From Bryobacteraceae bacterium (GTDB taxonomy: Bacteria > Acidobacteriota > Terriglobia > Bryobacterales > Bryobacteraceae): DNA of 32,397 nucleotides. Positions 1-7,536 of the stretch are shown one piece after another. Within the stretch, counting starts at the first letter, position 1; each line of letters begins with the position of its first letter. Below the pieces are notes generated by a model that saw only the letters and a list, made by a program, of their open reading frames with translations, searched no databases and was not told the origin of the DNA. Made by a program: the position numbers and the translations under genes. The stretch is from NCBI GenBank assembly GCA_019748195.1, contig JAIEPW010000068.1:1-32397 (forward strand), read 5' to 3'.

Positions 1-7
1 ACGAAAC

Positions 8-2947
8 TTAGAAGGTGCGCCCGATGGAAAAACGGAACGTACTGGCGCGCTCCGCGAAGCTCTGCGGGCGGCCGAAGCTGGCGAAATATCCCAGGAAGGT
101 GGCTTCGTTGGGAAAGAACGAGCGATCCGCCACCAGGGGCGGCTGCAGGATGGCGTTGGCGCGGAGGGGATTGTAAGCCCAATAGAAACGGAAGGGAGCG
201 TTCACCACCGGCATCAGCACCTGCAATTCGACCCCGGTGGAGGCGCGGAAAACCTGGGTGCCGCGGGCGATCAACGCCTGGCGGTCGAAGTTCGCTTCGG
301 GGAAGGAGGTATTCAACTGCTCCACGCGGGATTCGTTCAACTGGAGCTGGTTAGGACGCAGGACACGGTTGGCGCCGATATCGAAGAAGGCGGCCAGGAT
401 CACCGGGCCGACGATGGGGATGCGGTATTCGAAGTTGTAAACAGCCTGGCCGTCGCCGCCGGGGAACACGATCTGGTAGATCGGCACGGTCTGGGTGACG
501 GGGGTCTGCACGGTCTGCCCGTTGGAATCGACCACCCCCTGGGTGCGGGCCGAGCCGTCCGCGTTCAACACCGGGATGACGGACGAACTAGGAACGTAGG
601 CCACGGGGCTAATGCCCCAGATCTGGAAGCCGCGGATATCGTTTTCGCCGCCCATGAAGAAGCGGTTGAAGGGCGGCGCGACGCGTCCGCCATATCCGGT
701 GATGAAGCGGACCAGGCCATGCATGCCGATCACGTGGCCGCGCTTGAATCCGGCGCGGAAGTACTTGAGATCGACGGTGGGCTCGAAAGTGTTCACGTTG
801 CCGCCCAGGAAGCTGCCGGCGAAGTTGGTGGAGACGAAGATGCTCTTGCCGGCCGTGGGCGTGATGGGGTGATTCACGGTGTTGTAGGAGTAGGTGGGAA
901 TCAACTGGCTGGTCTTGATGCCGCGCAACTGGTTGGGTCCGGCCAGCGCCTGCTGGAAGTTGATGAACTGGAAATACTGATCGCTGGCCACGGTGGACGT
1001 GGTGATGTCCTGGGTGTTGTAGCCGTAGCTGAGGCCGAGGCGGGCGAAGCTGCGCTTCAAGGGGTAGTTGGCGAAGAGGGTGAATCCGCGGCCGTTGGTG
1101 GTGTAATTCAGCAGGTTTTGCTGGCCGATGGCATTGAAGATGGGGAGGAGGTTGCGGCCGGAGAGCAGCGAGACCTCGCGGCCCTGATCGTAATTGAAGC
1201 GCTGCAGGAAGACGGTGAAGCCGACCTGAATGGGCTTATCGAGGAAGTAAGGCTCGGTGAAGGAGAAAGTGACATCGCGCACGCGATCGCCGATTTGCGC
1301 CGACAGGCTCAGGGTCTCGCCGAGGCCCAGGAAGTTATTGGTGGCGTACTGAAAGCCGATGAAGCTGCCGGCGATTCCCGACACGCCGCCGTTCAACTGG
1401 ATTGAGTTGCGTCCGCGCTCCTTCACCTTCAGCGTGAGGTCCACGGTGTTGGTGCGGGTGTCGCGCTTGATATCGGCGGATTCATTTTCCTTCAGGGTTT
1501 CGAAGTAGCCAAGCTGATTCAGCCGGAGGATGGACAGTTCCCACAGCCGGGTGTTGAAGACGTCGCCTTCATCGATCAGCAGTTCGCGGCGGATGACCTT
1601 GTCGCGGGTGGTGGTGTTGCCGGAGAAATCGATGCGGCGAACGAAGAATTGCTTGCCTTCGTCCACCGAGATGGTCAGGTCGATTTTGTCGGTTCCGGGA
1701 AGGGGCTCGAAGCCGGGCTCGCCGACGAAGTCGATATAGCCGAAGCCGCCGTAGAGCTTGCGGAGCTCGTCGAAGCCCTTGCGCAGCTTGGCGGTGGAGA
1801 AGATATCGCCCTCGCTCATCTGGAACACGGGGCTCATCAGCGATTCCGGAGTGCGGAAGAGTTTCACGCCGACGAAATTGATCTTGTTGAGCTTGTAGAG
1901 CCTGCCTTCATCGACGCTGACGGTGAGGTCGGCGCGTTTGCCGGGCTTATTGGGATAGAAGAGGGGGATACGGAACTTGCCGCCGCCGCCCACATCGCGG
2001 AAGTCGACCTTGTAGTCGGTGACCTTCGCGGTGAAGTAGCCCTTTTCCTGATAGGCGTTCTGGATCCGCGACATGTCTTCTTCGAGCTTGGTGGAGTCGA
2101 AGGTCTTGGAGAAGAGATTCTCGAGGAGGATGGAGCGGGGGATGCCGACGGGGCGGAGGTTGCGCATCGCGCGCACGACGTCGCGCTGCGAGAAGGCGCT
2201 GTTGCCCAAGACCTTGATGGCGCCGACCTTGACCTTGGGGCCTTCGTCGACCTTGAAAGTGACCTCCACCGACGAAGGTGGAATCTGGCGGAGGTCGGGC
2301 TCGACCTTGGCGTACTGGCGTCCGCGCTCGGCGAGGTATTCCTGCAGCACCAGGCGGGCGCGCTGGACGCGATTGGGATCGTATTGCGATTCCACGGAGA
2401 GGCCGACCTTGCGGTCCTTGAAGCGATCGAGGATTTCGGAGATGGTGATCGACTTCATTCCGTCATATTTGATGGAACGCACGATGCGGCGCTCGGTAAC
2501 GATGAAGCGGAGGATCCAGCCTTCCTTGCCCTGCTCGCGTTCCAGGCGGATGTCGTCGAATCGTCCGGTGTTCCAAAGAGCCATGAAGTCGCGTTGCAGC
2601 GCATCTTCGTCGAACTTGTCGCCCTTGCGGCTGAAGATGATGGCTCGCAAGGTGTCCTGGGGGACGCGGCGCGCGCCGCGGAACTCGATGGCTTCGATGA
2701 TGTCGGCGAATCCCGTGGGAGGCTCCGGCGCGGCGGTGGCGGGAGTTTGGAACGGACTTTGCTTTTTCTGAGGTTGGGGCTCCGGCTTGGGCTGGTCCGG
2801 GGTTTGCGGCACCTGCTCAAACGGGCTCTGCTTTTTTTGTTGCGGGGGATTGGGCTGCGGCTGCTGAGCCAGCAAGGTTGTCCCCACAATTCCCGGAAGC
2901 AGGATCACACAACTGGCGATCAGGCGTCCGGGCCTGTTGAACTTCAT
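8..2947 (-). CDS. bamA: Outer-membrane protein assembly factor BamA (Omp85 family)
   Basis: This 979-residue protein is the Omp85 insertase that folds beta-barrel proteins into the outer membrane. A signal peptide (about residues 1-27) is followed by a Pro/Gln-rich stretch (28-78) that repeats KKQSPF. Five POTRA-like units come next, at roughly 80-153, 154-238, 239-345, 346-430 and 431-515, most ending in a V-DEG-like strand. The C-terminal half is the 16-strand barrel, with the L6 motif ENDIRGFQ and a terminal Phe (RFSIGRTF) as expected of a barrel protein. It is longer than E. coli BamA (about 810 residues), mainly through the N-terminal extension and barrel loops. The ATG start is preceded by AGAGG directly against the start codon; a better placed Shine-Dalgarno is not obvious. 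The family assignment is secure, and bamA rather than a tamA-type paralogue follows from the five POTRAs. Confidence 0.93.
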   Translation of the reverse strand: MKFNRPGRLIASCVILLPGIVGTTLLAQQPQPNPPQQKKQSPFEQVPQTPDQPKPEPQPQKKQSPFQTPATAAPEPPTGFADIIEAIEFRGARRVPQDTLRAIIFSRKGDKFDEDALQRDFMALWNTGRFDDIRLEREQGKEGWILRFIVTERRIVRSIKYDGMKSITISEILDRFKDRKVGLSVESQYDPNRVQRARLVLQEYLAERGRQYAKVEPDLRQIPPSSVEVTFKVDEGPKVKVGAIKVLGNSAFSQRDVVRAMRNLRPVGIPRSILLENLFSKTFDSTKLEEDMSRIQNAYQEKGYFTAKVTDYKVDFRDVGGGGKFRIPLFYPNKPGKRADLTVSVDEGRLYKLNKINFVGVKLFRTPESLMSPVFQMSEGDIFSTAKLRKGFDELRKLYGGFGYIDFVGEPGFEPLPGTDKIDLTISVDEGKQFFVRRIDFSGNTTTRDKVIRRELLIDEGDVFNTRLWELSILRLNQLGYFETLKENESADIKRDTRTNTVDLTLKVKERGRNSIQLNGGVSGIAGSFIGFQYATNNFLGLGETLSLSAQIGDRVRDVTFSFTEPYFLDKPIQVGFTVFLQRFNYDQGREVSLLSGRNLLPIFNAIGQQNLLNYTTNGRGFTLFANYPLKRSFARLGLSYGYNTQDITTSTVASDQYFQFINFQQALAGPNQLRGIKTSQLIPTYSYNTVNHPITPTAGKSIFVSTNFAGSFLGGNVNTFEPTVDLKYFRAGFKRGHVIGMHGLVRFITGYGGRVAPPFNRFFMGGENDIRGFQIWGISPVAYVPSSSVIPVLNADGSARTQGVVDSNGQTVQTPVTQTVPIYQIVFPGGDGQAVYNFEYRIPIVGPVILAAFFDIGANRVLRPNQLQLNESRVEQLNTSFPEANFDRQALIARGTQVFRASTGVELQVLMPVVNAPFRFYWAYNPLRANAILQPPLVADRSFFPNEATFLGYFASFGRPQSFAERASTFRFSIGRTF

Positions 2948-3019
2948 CCTCTAGAGGCCGTTCCTTTCCACTGGCTAATCCCGGCTGACGCGGCCCGGAA
3001 GCCCATGGTTTCATCGGGC

Positions 3020-3054
3020 GGAACATGTTCATCGCGGCGAACTGTTCCGTTTTT
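3020..3054 (+). terminator. Hairpin followed by T5, intrinsic-terminator-like, plus-strand orientation
   Basis: GGAACA (3020-3025) and GTTC (3027-3030) pair with GAAC (3039-3042) and TGTTCC (3043-3048) around an 8-nt loop, with one bulged T. Five T residues follow at 3050-3054. Read on the plus strand this looks like a rho-independent terminator, yet both flanking genes are on the minus strand. It lies in the 116-nt gap between the membrane-protein gene and bamA, so it could instead be a symmetric regulatory site upstream of bamA. Confidence 0.4.
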
Positions 3055-3063
3055 CCGAATCTC

Positions 3064-3624
3064 CTATTCTAGCGGAAGCGAAGGAGGCGGTGCAGGAGAA
3101 TTCTGTTCTTCAACCGCTGCAACGACTTCCGGCTCGGGAGGGGGTGGAGCGGGGGGCGGGTCCGGCAGCCGCATCCGGCCCAGGCAGAGGCCGAATAAAA
3201 GATGACCGATGGCGGCGGCGGGCTGCGCCGCGCGCGCCGGGACCCAGGAATTGATGTTGGGCCAGATCCACTCAAAAGACAGCAAGTACCACAGCAGTGA
3301 GAGGGTGACGGCGTAAAGCTGGACGCGCCAGCGGTTGGCGCTGCCGCCTGCGGCGAGGCCGAAAAGCGCGCCGAGGGAGCCGCCGATGGCCAGGGTGAGG
3401 GCGAATCCGGCGACGGTATCGAAGCTCATTCCGGACCGGAAAGAGCGGTCGCCGAAGAAAGTGGAACCCATCAGATTGGGGAAGGTCCACCAGGCGCGGC
3501 CATGCCACAGCGAATTCAGGACGAAGAGGGCGGTCATGACCAGGCCGCCGGCGATCCCCGCCTCGATTCCGCTGAAAGCCCGCCAAAGAAGACGGCCGGA
3601 AGGCCGCGACCACTCGGATTGCAT
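3064..3624 (-). CDS. Hypothetical integral membrane protein with Pro-rich C-terminus
   Basis: I do not recognise this 186-residue protein. It has about four hydrophobic segments: near 22-42 (AGIAGGLVMTALFVLNSLW), 72-95 (a Gly/Ala/Leu-rich helix pair), 103-122 (VTLSLLWYLLSFEWIW) and 138-150 (IGHLLFGLCLG). The tail from about 155 is Pro/Glu-rich (PPPAPPPPEPE), probably disordered and outside the membrane. It lies upstream of bamA on the same strand with a 116-nt gap that contains a hairpin, so co-transcription is uncertain. The ATG start is supported by an extended -10-like box (TGC-TAGGAT, 3639-3644 on the minus strand) 14 nt upstream. Confidence 0.7.
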   Translation of the reverse strand: MQSEWSRPSGRLLWRAFSGIEAGIAGGLVMTALFVLNSLWHGRAWWTFPNLMGSTFFGDRSFRSGMSFDTVAGFALTLAIGGSLGALFGLAAGGSANRWRVQLYAVTLSLLWYLLSFEWIWPNINSWVPARAAQPAAAIGHLLFGLCLGRMRLPDPPPAPPPPEPEVVAAVEEQNSPAPPPSLPLE

Positions 3625-3638
3625 GAAAAGACTGCCTC

Positions 3639-3644
3639 ATCCTA
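3639..3644 (-). promoter_or_regulatory. -10-like box (TAGGAT) of the membrane-protein gene
   Basis: On the minus strand TAGGAT is preceded by TGC, an extended -10 arrangement, and ends 14 nt before the ATG at 3624. No convincing -35 is visible. The assignment is by sequence resemblance only. Confidence 0.35.
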
Positions 3645-3693
3645 GCACAGGGGTACGGCGGTACCGGGAGGGGAGGAAGGGGCAAAGAGGTGC

Positions 3694-3699
3694 CACAAT
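3694..3699 (+). promoter_or_regulatory. -10-like box (CACAAT) at a possibly leaderless start
   Basis: TGC-CACAAT (extended -10 style) ends 6 nt before the ATG of the ketosynthase at 3706. Transcription would therefore begin at about the A of the ATG. No Shine-Dalgarno is needed if the message is leaderless. The T at position one of the box is missing. Confidence 0.35.
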
Positions 3700-3705
3700 C
3701 GAGGC

Positions 3706-4956
3706 ATGCGACGCGTGGTGATTACCGGGATGGGCGCGGTGAGCCCGAACGGCATTGGCGTGTCCGATTTCTGGGATGCGACCAGCCGCGGACAGAGCGG
3801 CATCGGCCCGATCACGCGCTTCGATGCCTCGGAGTTGCAGGTACGAGTGGCTGGGGAAGTGAAAGGTTTTCGCGAGGAGGATTATGTGGAGCCGAAAGAT
3901 ATGGCTCACACCTCGCGGGCCACGCCGCTGGCGATTGCCGCGGTGGGGGAGGCGCTGCGGCAGGCGGGGATGGAGCCGGGGGCGATGTCGCGCGGGGAGC
4001 TGCGGGGGATCGGCGTGATCGTGGGCTCCGGCGGCGGGGCGGTGGAGTTCACCGAGGAGCAGTATCGCCTGTTCCACACCGGGAAGTGGCGGCAGTGTTC
4101 CGTATACGTGGTGCCGACTTCGACGATCGGGACGCTGGCGAGCGAAATTTCGATGAAGTTCGGTTTTCGCGGCGCCAGCCACGTGATTTCCACGGGCTGC
4201 ACTTCTTCCACGGACGCGATCGGGTACGCCTATCGCAACATCCGGTTCGGCGCGGCCGAGCGCGTGGTGGCGGGCGGCGTGGACGCTCCGATCGCGCCGC
4301 TCATCCTGCGGGGATTCCAGGCCATGCGGATCTTGTCGACGCGCTGGAACAGCGATCCGGCGCGGGCTTCGCGGCCCTTTTCGCGCGACCGGGACGGGTT
4401 TGTGATCGCCGAAGGGGCGTGGTTCTTCGTGCTGGAAGAGAGGGAGGCCGCGATCGCGCGGGGCGCCCGGATTCAGGCGGAGGTCCGGGGGTACGGTTCC
4501 ACCTGCGAGGCATTCCACCGGGTACGGCTGGAGGAATGCGGGGAGGAGCCGGCGCGCGCCATCGGGCTGGCGCTGGAGGAGGCGGGCATCCCGGCCACCG
4601 AGGTCGCTTATGTGAACTATCACGGGACTTCGACGGAGCTGAACGACCGGGTGGAGACGCGGGCGATGAAGCTGGCTCTAGGGGCGCACGCTTACCGGGT
4701 GCCAGGGTCGTCCCTGAAGAGCCTGATCGGGCATCCGCAGGGCGCCTGCGGCGCGGCGGGGCTGGCGGCGACGGTTCTGGCGATGCGCGACGGCGTGCTG
4801 CCGCCCACGGCGAATCTCGACGTGCCTGACCCGGATTGCGATCTGGATTATGTTCCGCGGGCCGGGCGCAAGGCAGCGATCGGGCATGCGGTGGCGAACT
4901 GCATCGCGTTTGGCAGCAAGAATTCGGCGCTGGTGGTGCGCAACGGGGAATGGTAG
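3706..4956 (+). CDS. Beta-ketoacyl-ACP synthase, FabF/KS-alpha-like
   Basis: This 416-residue condensing enzyme would carry out decarboxylative Claisen condensation of malonyl-ACP with an acyl chain. The thiolase-fold catalytic set is complete: nucleophile Cys165 in STGCTSSTDAIG, His306 in NYHGTSTELND, Lys338 and His343 in KSLIGHPQGACG. The Cys motif and the stretch PFSRDRDGFVIAEGA, together with the PDCDLDYVP near the C-terminus, resemble the KS-alpha of type II polyketide synthases (TGCTSGLD type) more than housekeeping FabF. No acyl carrier protein, chain-length factor or ketoreductase lies beside it, so it is an orphan here. A general annotator would call it FabF. I leave the symbol empty because its substrate is unclear. 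Confidence 0.85.
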   Translation: MRRVVITGMGAVSPNGIGVSDFWDATSRGQSGIGPITRFDASELQVRVAGEVKGFREEDYVEPKDMAHTSRATPLAIAAVGEALRQAGMEPGAMSRGELRGIGVIVGSGGGAVEFTEEQYRLFHTGKWRQCSVYVVPTSTIGTLASEISMKFGFRGASHVISTGCTSSTDAIGYAYRNIRFGAAERVVAGGVDAPIAPLILRGFQAMRILSTRWNSDPARASRPFSRDRDGFVIAEGAWFFVLEEREAAIARGARIQAEVRGYGSTCEAFHRVRLEECGEEPARAIGLALEEAGIPATEVAYVNYHGTSTELNDRVETRAMKLALGAHAYRVPGSSLKSLIGHPQGACGAAGLAATVLAMRDGVLPPTANLDVPDPDCDLDYVPRAGRKAAIGHAVANCIAFGSKNSALVVRNGEW

Positions 4957-4980
4957 GGGAGACCGCCGGGCGGCCTCCCC
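4956..4980. terminator. GC-rich hairpin between convergent genes
   Basis: GGGGAG (4956-4961) pairs with CTCCCC (4975-4980), then an A-C mismatch, then a further CCG/CGG stem around a small GC loop. It fills the 37-nt gap between the ketosynthase stop and the convergent YciE-like gene and could serve both strands. There is no T-tract, so it is a hairpin-only terminator candidate. Confidence 0.45.
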
Positions 4981-4993
4981 AGAAGCGGGTTCG

Positions 4994-5512
4994 CTAGGAG
5001 CGCTCGCCGGCCATTTCGAATTCTTCCATGGCGGCTTCCTGAAGAATCGGCTTGGCGATTTCGGTCAGCAGGTGATCGGCGCTTTCCTCCTCGCCCAGGG
5101 TATGGGACATCAGCGTGGCGACTTCGCGCTCGCCGATCAAGCGGGCCATGCTGCGGATGGTTCCGTAGGCGGAGATTTCATAATGCTCCACCTTCTGGGC
5201 CGCGGCGATGAGTCCGAGGTCGGAGGCGATCGGATCCTTTTCCTTACCTTCCTTGATGGCCTCCTGGCCTTCCTCGATAAGGCCCATCATGCCGGGGCAT
5301 TCCTTGGGCTGGGTCTCGCCGCCGAGCATCTCCAGGGCTTCCTTCAGGCGTTCGATCTGCATCTGAGTCTGGGTCAGATGTTTCTCGAAAGCCTCGCGAA
5401 GCTTGGGGTGGTTGGCGGCCTGCGCCATCTTGGGCAGCGCATTTAGCAACTGGCCTTCCGCGTGAAGGATGTCGCGCATTTCGTCAATGATCAATTCGCG
5501 TAGTTGGGTCAT
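4994..5512 (-). CDS. YciE/DUF892 ferritin-like protein
   Basis: This 172-residue protein belongs to the DUF892 (YciE) family of ferritin-like four-helix bundles with a di-metal site. Family members are associated with stress. It starts MTQLRELIIDEMRDILHAEGQ, which is typical of the family, and has the metal-site region KVEHYEISAYG near 119-129 and a late helix LGEEESADHLL. Length matches the family (about 160-180). A strong Shine-Dalgarno (GGAGGA, 5521-5526 on the minus strand) lies 8 nt before the ATG, which fixes the start. It sits 33 nt downstream of the manganese catalase on the same strand, so the two probably form a stress operon. The biochemical role of the family is not settled. Confidence 0.9.
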   Translation of the reverse strand: MTQLRELIIDEMRDILHAEGQLLNALPKMAQAANHPKLREAFEKHLTQTQMQIERLKEALEMLGGETQPKECPGMMGLIEEGQEAIKEGKEKDPIASDLGLIAAAQKVEHYEISAYGTIRSMARLIGEREVATLMSHTLGEEESADHLLTEIAKPILQEAAMEEFEMAGERS

Positions 5513-5545
5513 GGATAATTTCCTCCGTAAAAAGAAAGTGAGTGG

Positions 5546-6376
5546 TCAGGAACGCGTCTTCCTGGCGGGGGCGCGTTTCGCGGCTCGTTTGCTGCCGCCG
5601 TTGGACTGGCTGGAGACGTTACCGCTCCTGGATTCGCGAGGCTCGCGGGTGCCGCGTTCCTGGGAGAGGAACTCCTGGAAAGCCGGCGCGGTGACGAGTT
5701 CCCAGTCGCCGCCTTCATTCCAGGGTCCGCGAACATCGGGTTCGCCGCGATCGCCGAGACCGGTGGAGTCGTTGAAATACTGGTCGACGAGGCGAGGCGT
5801 CGGCGGGATCCGGCCGATGGAGAACGCCGGTTTGCCGAGGCTTTCCAGGGCGGCGGAGAACGCCTTCATATGAGTGATCTCGCGGCTCATTAGAAACTGG
5901 AGGGCGTCGATGGTGCCGGCGTCGTCGGTGAAGTCGATGAGACGTTCGTAGACGATCTTGGCGCGGGCCTCGGCGGCGATGTTACTGCGCAGGTCGACGT
6001 CGAGCTCGCCGGTGATTTTCAGATAGTCGGCGGTCCAGGGATTACCCTGGGAGTTGTGCAGAGCGACCCCGCCGCCGCCCGCGATGGCGATCAGGGGATC
6101 GGATTCGGCGGCCTGGCGATCGCTCTTGCAGGGCTTCAGATGCATGCGTGCGAGAGTGCCCACTACTTCCAGGTGGCTCAACTCCTCGGTGCCGATGTCC
6201 ATCAGCAGGTCCTTGCGTTCGGGATCATCGCAGTTGAGGCCTTGGATGGAATATTGCATGGCGGCGGCCAACTCTCCGTTGGCGCCTCCGAACTGCTCCA
6301 GCAACATGTTGCCGAAGCGCGGATCGGGCTCGCCGATGCGAACGGTGTACATCAGTTGTTTGACGTGGTGATACAT
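5546..6376 (-). CDS. Manganese (non-haem) catalase
   Basis: This 276-residue ferritin-fold enzyme would disproportionate hydrogen peroxide at a di-manganese centre in the cytoplasm. The ligands line up with the known family set: Glu35 (GANGELAAAMQY), Glu65 and His68 (TEELSHLEV), Glu136 (AAEARAKIVYERL) and His169 (SREITHMKAF). The spacings E65-x2-H68 and E136 to H169 (33 residues) agree with the structurally characterised enzyme. After the catalase core the C-terminus carries a Ser/Asn-rich linker and a basic tail (SKRAAKRAPARKTRS) that resembles histone-H1-like tails. A GGAGGA (6379-6384, minus strand) lies 2 nt before the ATG, an unusually short spacing. It is followed by the YciE-like gene. 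Confidence 0.92.
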   Translation of the reverse strand: MYHHVKQLMYTVRIGEPDPRFGNMLLEQFGGANGELAAAMQYSIQGLNCDDPERKDLLMDIGTEELSHLEVVGTLARMHLKPCKSDRQAAESDPLIAIAGGGGVALHNSQGNPWTADYLKITGELDVDLRSNIAAEARAKIVYERLIDFTDDAGTIDALQFLMSREITHMKAFSAALESLGKPAFSIGRIPPTPRLVDQYFNDSTGLGDRGEPDVRGPWNEGGDWELVTAPAFQEFLSQERGTREPRESRSGNVSSQSNGGSKRAAKRAPARKTRS

Positions 6377-6477
6377 GGTCCTCCGGGGCGAACAGCCGCG
6401 CCCGCAAAGGGAGGCGCGACGGGCTCGTAGGTGGACGGCGCTAGTATCGTGGACCGTTTCCCAGCCGGGCCAGGGTG

Positions 6478-6493
6478 TGTGCGGGACCGCACA
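6478..6493. terminator. Perfect 7-bp inverted repeat downstream of the kelch gene
   Basis: TGTGCGG (6478-6484) and CCGCACA (6487-6493) form a perfect inverted repeat around GA. It begins 10 nt past the kelch stop codon on the minus strand and precedes the manganese catalase. It could be a terminator hairpin without a U-tract, or an operator for the downstream stress genes. The 2-nt centre would force the inner pairs open if it forms a hairpin. Confidence 0.35.
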
Positions 6494-6502
6494 GGTTTGG
6501 GG

Positions 6503-7483
6503 TCAGGCGACGGGTTTCCAGGCCTTTCCGTCCCATTCCCAGGTGTCGTCTTGCTTGGCGTTGAACGTTCCGCCGTGCAGGACCACCACTTTACGATCCG
6601 CGTCATAAATCATGGCGTGCATGAAGCGGGGGCCGGGCCCCTCCACCTTGCGCTCGGTCCAGCGGGCGCCGTCCCAAGTCCAGGTATCGCCCTGGATGAG
6701 GAATTGGCCGCGGCGGGGGTTTCCGGTATCGCCGCCGTAGAGCACCATTTCGCCGCGTGCCGCGTCGAAGGCCATGCGATGACGGGCTCGCACTCCCGGA
6801 CCCTCGGTGGAGAGGAGCTTCCAGGACGTCCCGTCCCACTGCCAGAGGGAAGGTTCGTAGCGGTTCTTGTCGTCGAAACCGCCATACAGCAATGTGACGT
6901 TGCGGGCGGAATCGTAGGCCATGGCGTGGTGCGCGCGGGCGCCGGGGGTGGGGCCGTCGCGTTTCGACCACGCCGTGCCGTCGTATTCCCACGTATCGAG
7001 CTTCCACTGGATGTCGTTGATCAGGACCGCCCCGCCGTAGACGACGCTGGTGGCCCGTTTTTCGTCGTAGGACATCACCATATGATCGCGAGGGCCGGCG
7101 GGCGGGCCATTAAAAAAGCGTTCCTCCCAGGCCGACCCGTTCCATTCCCAGGTGTCGGCGTAGCGGTTGTTGTTTCCGCCCAGGCCGGCGAACACCACCA
7201 GCCTGTCGCGGCGCGCATCATAGACAAAGCCGCCGAGGGTGCGAGGAGACGGGCCGGTTCGATTGACCAGGGACCATTTTCCGCGGCGAAGGCCCCACAG
7301 TTCGGACTCCCGCGCCTGCGGCATCGCGACCTCGCCGCCGAACAGCATTACTTCCTTCCGCCCCGCGTGGTAAGCCAGCGCGTGGCCGCGGCGGACCGCG
7401 GGGCGATCGGGAGCGCCGCCCTGCGCCGCGGCGACACCCGCCGCTCCAAACGAGGCCATCATGGTTCTTCTGGAAATAAGCAT
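6503..7483 (-). CDS. Exported kelch-repeat beta-propeller protein
   Basis: This 326-residue protein consists almost wholly of kelch-type repeats of about 50 residues. Each contains a variant of P-x-R-x-x-H-x-M-x-YD-x-x-R, then LYGG, then DTWEWDG-x-x-W. At least five units are visible, starting near 33, 80, 130, 185, 235 and 285, consistent with a closed propeller. The N-terminus MLISRRTMMASFGAAGVAAA looks like a short Tat-type signal (SRR followed by a hydrophobic stretch), so periplasmic export is inferred. No catalytic residues of galactose oxidase can be assigned. Its 5' end faces the esterase gene divergently, with 53 nt between the start codons. Function is unknown beyond a likely binding or structural role. 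Confidence 0.85.
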   Translation of the reverse strand: MLISRRTMMASFGAAGVAAAQGGAPDRPAVRRGHALAYHAGRKEVMLFGGEVAMPQARESELWGLRRGKWSLVNRTGPSPRTLGGFVYDARRDRLVVFAGLGGNNNRYADTWEWNGSAWEERFFNGPPAGPRDHMVMSYDEKRATSVVYGGAVLINDIQWKLDTWEYDGTAWSKRDGPTPGARAHHAMAYDSARNVTLLYGGFDDKNRYEPSLWQWDGTSWKLLSTEGPGVRARHRMAFDAARGEMVLYGGDTGNPRRGQFLIQGDTWTWDGARWTERKVEGPGPRFMHAMIYDADRKVVVLHGGTFNAKQDDTWEWDGKAWKPVA

Positions 7484-7521
7484 CGCGGCTTGGACGCGCG
7501 AAAACCGCGGTTGTCACCCTA

Positions 7522-7527
7522 TATACT
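7522..7527 (+). promoter_or_regulatory. -10-like box (TATACT) before the esterase gene
   Basis: TATACT ends 9 nt before the ATG at 7537. A start point about 7 nt downstream would give a leader of two or three nucleotides. There is no Shine-Dalgarno in front of the ATG. No good -35 is present at the usual spacing. Confidence 0.4.
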
Positions 7528-7536
7528 GAGTCGAGT

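Noticed and set aside
2948-2957. Palindrome CCTCTAGAGG directly before the bamA start codon
   Set aside because: Ten bases with no loop cannot form a stable hairpin, and a single palindrome of this length is expected by chance in 32 kb.
1649-3205. 518-codon open frame on the plus strand opposite bamA
   Set aside because: It is antisense to a clear BamA and has an Ala/Glu/Asp-rich composition typical of the complement of a high-GC gene. No domain is recognisable.
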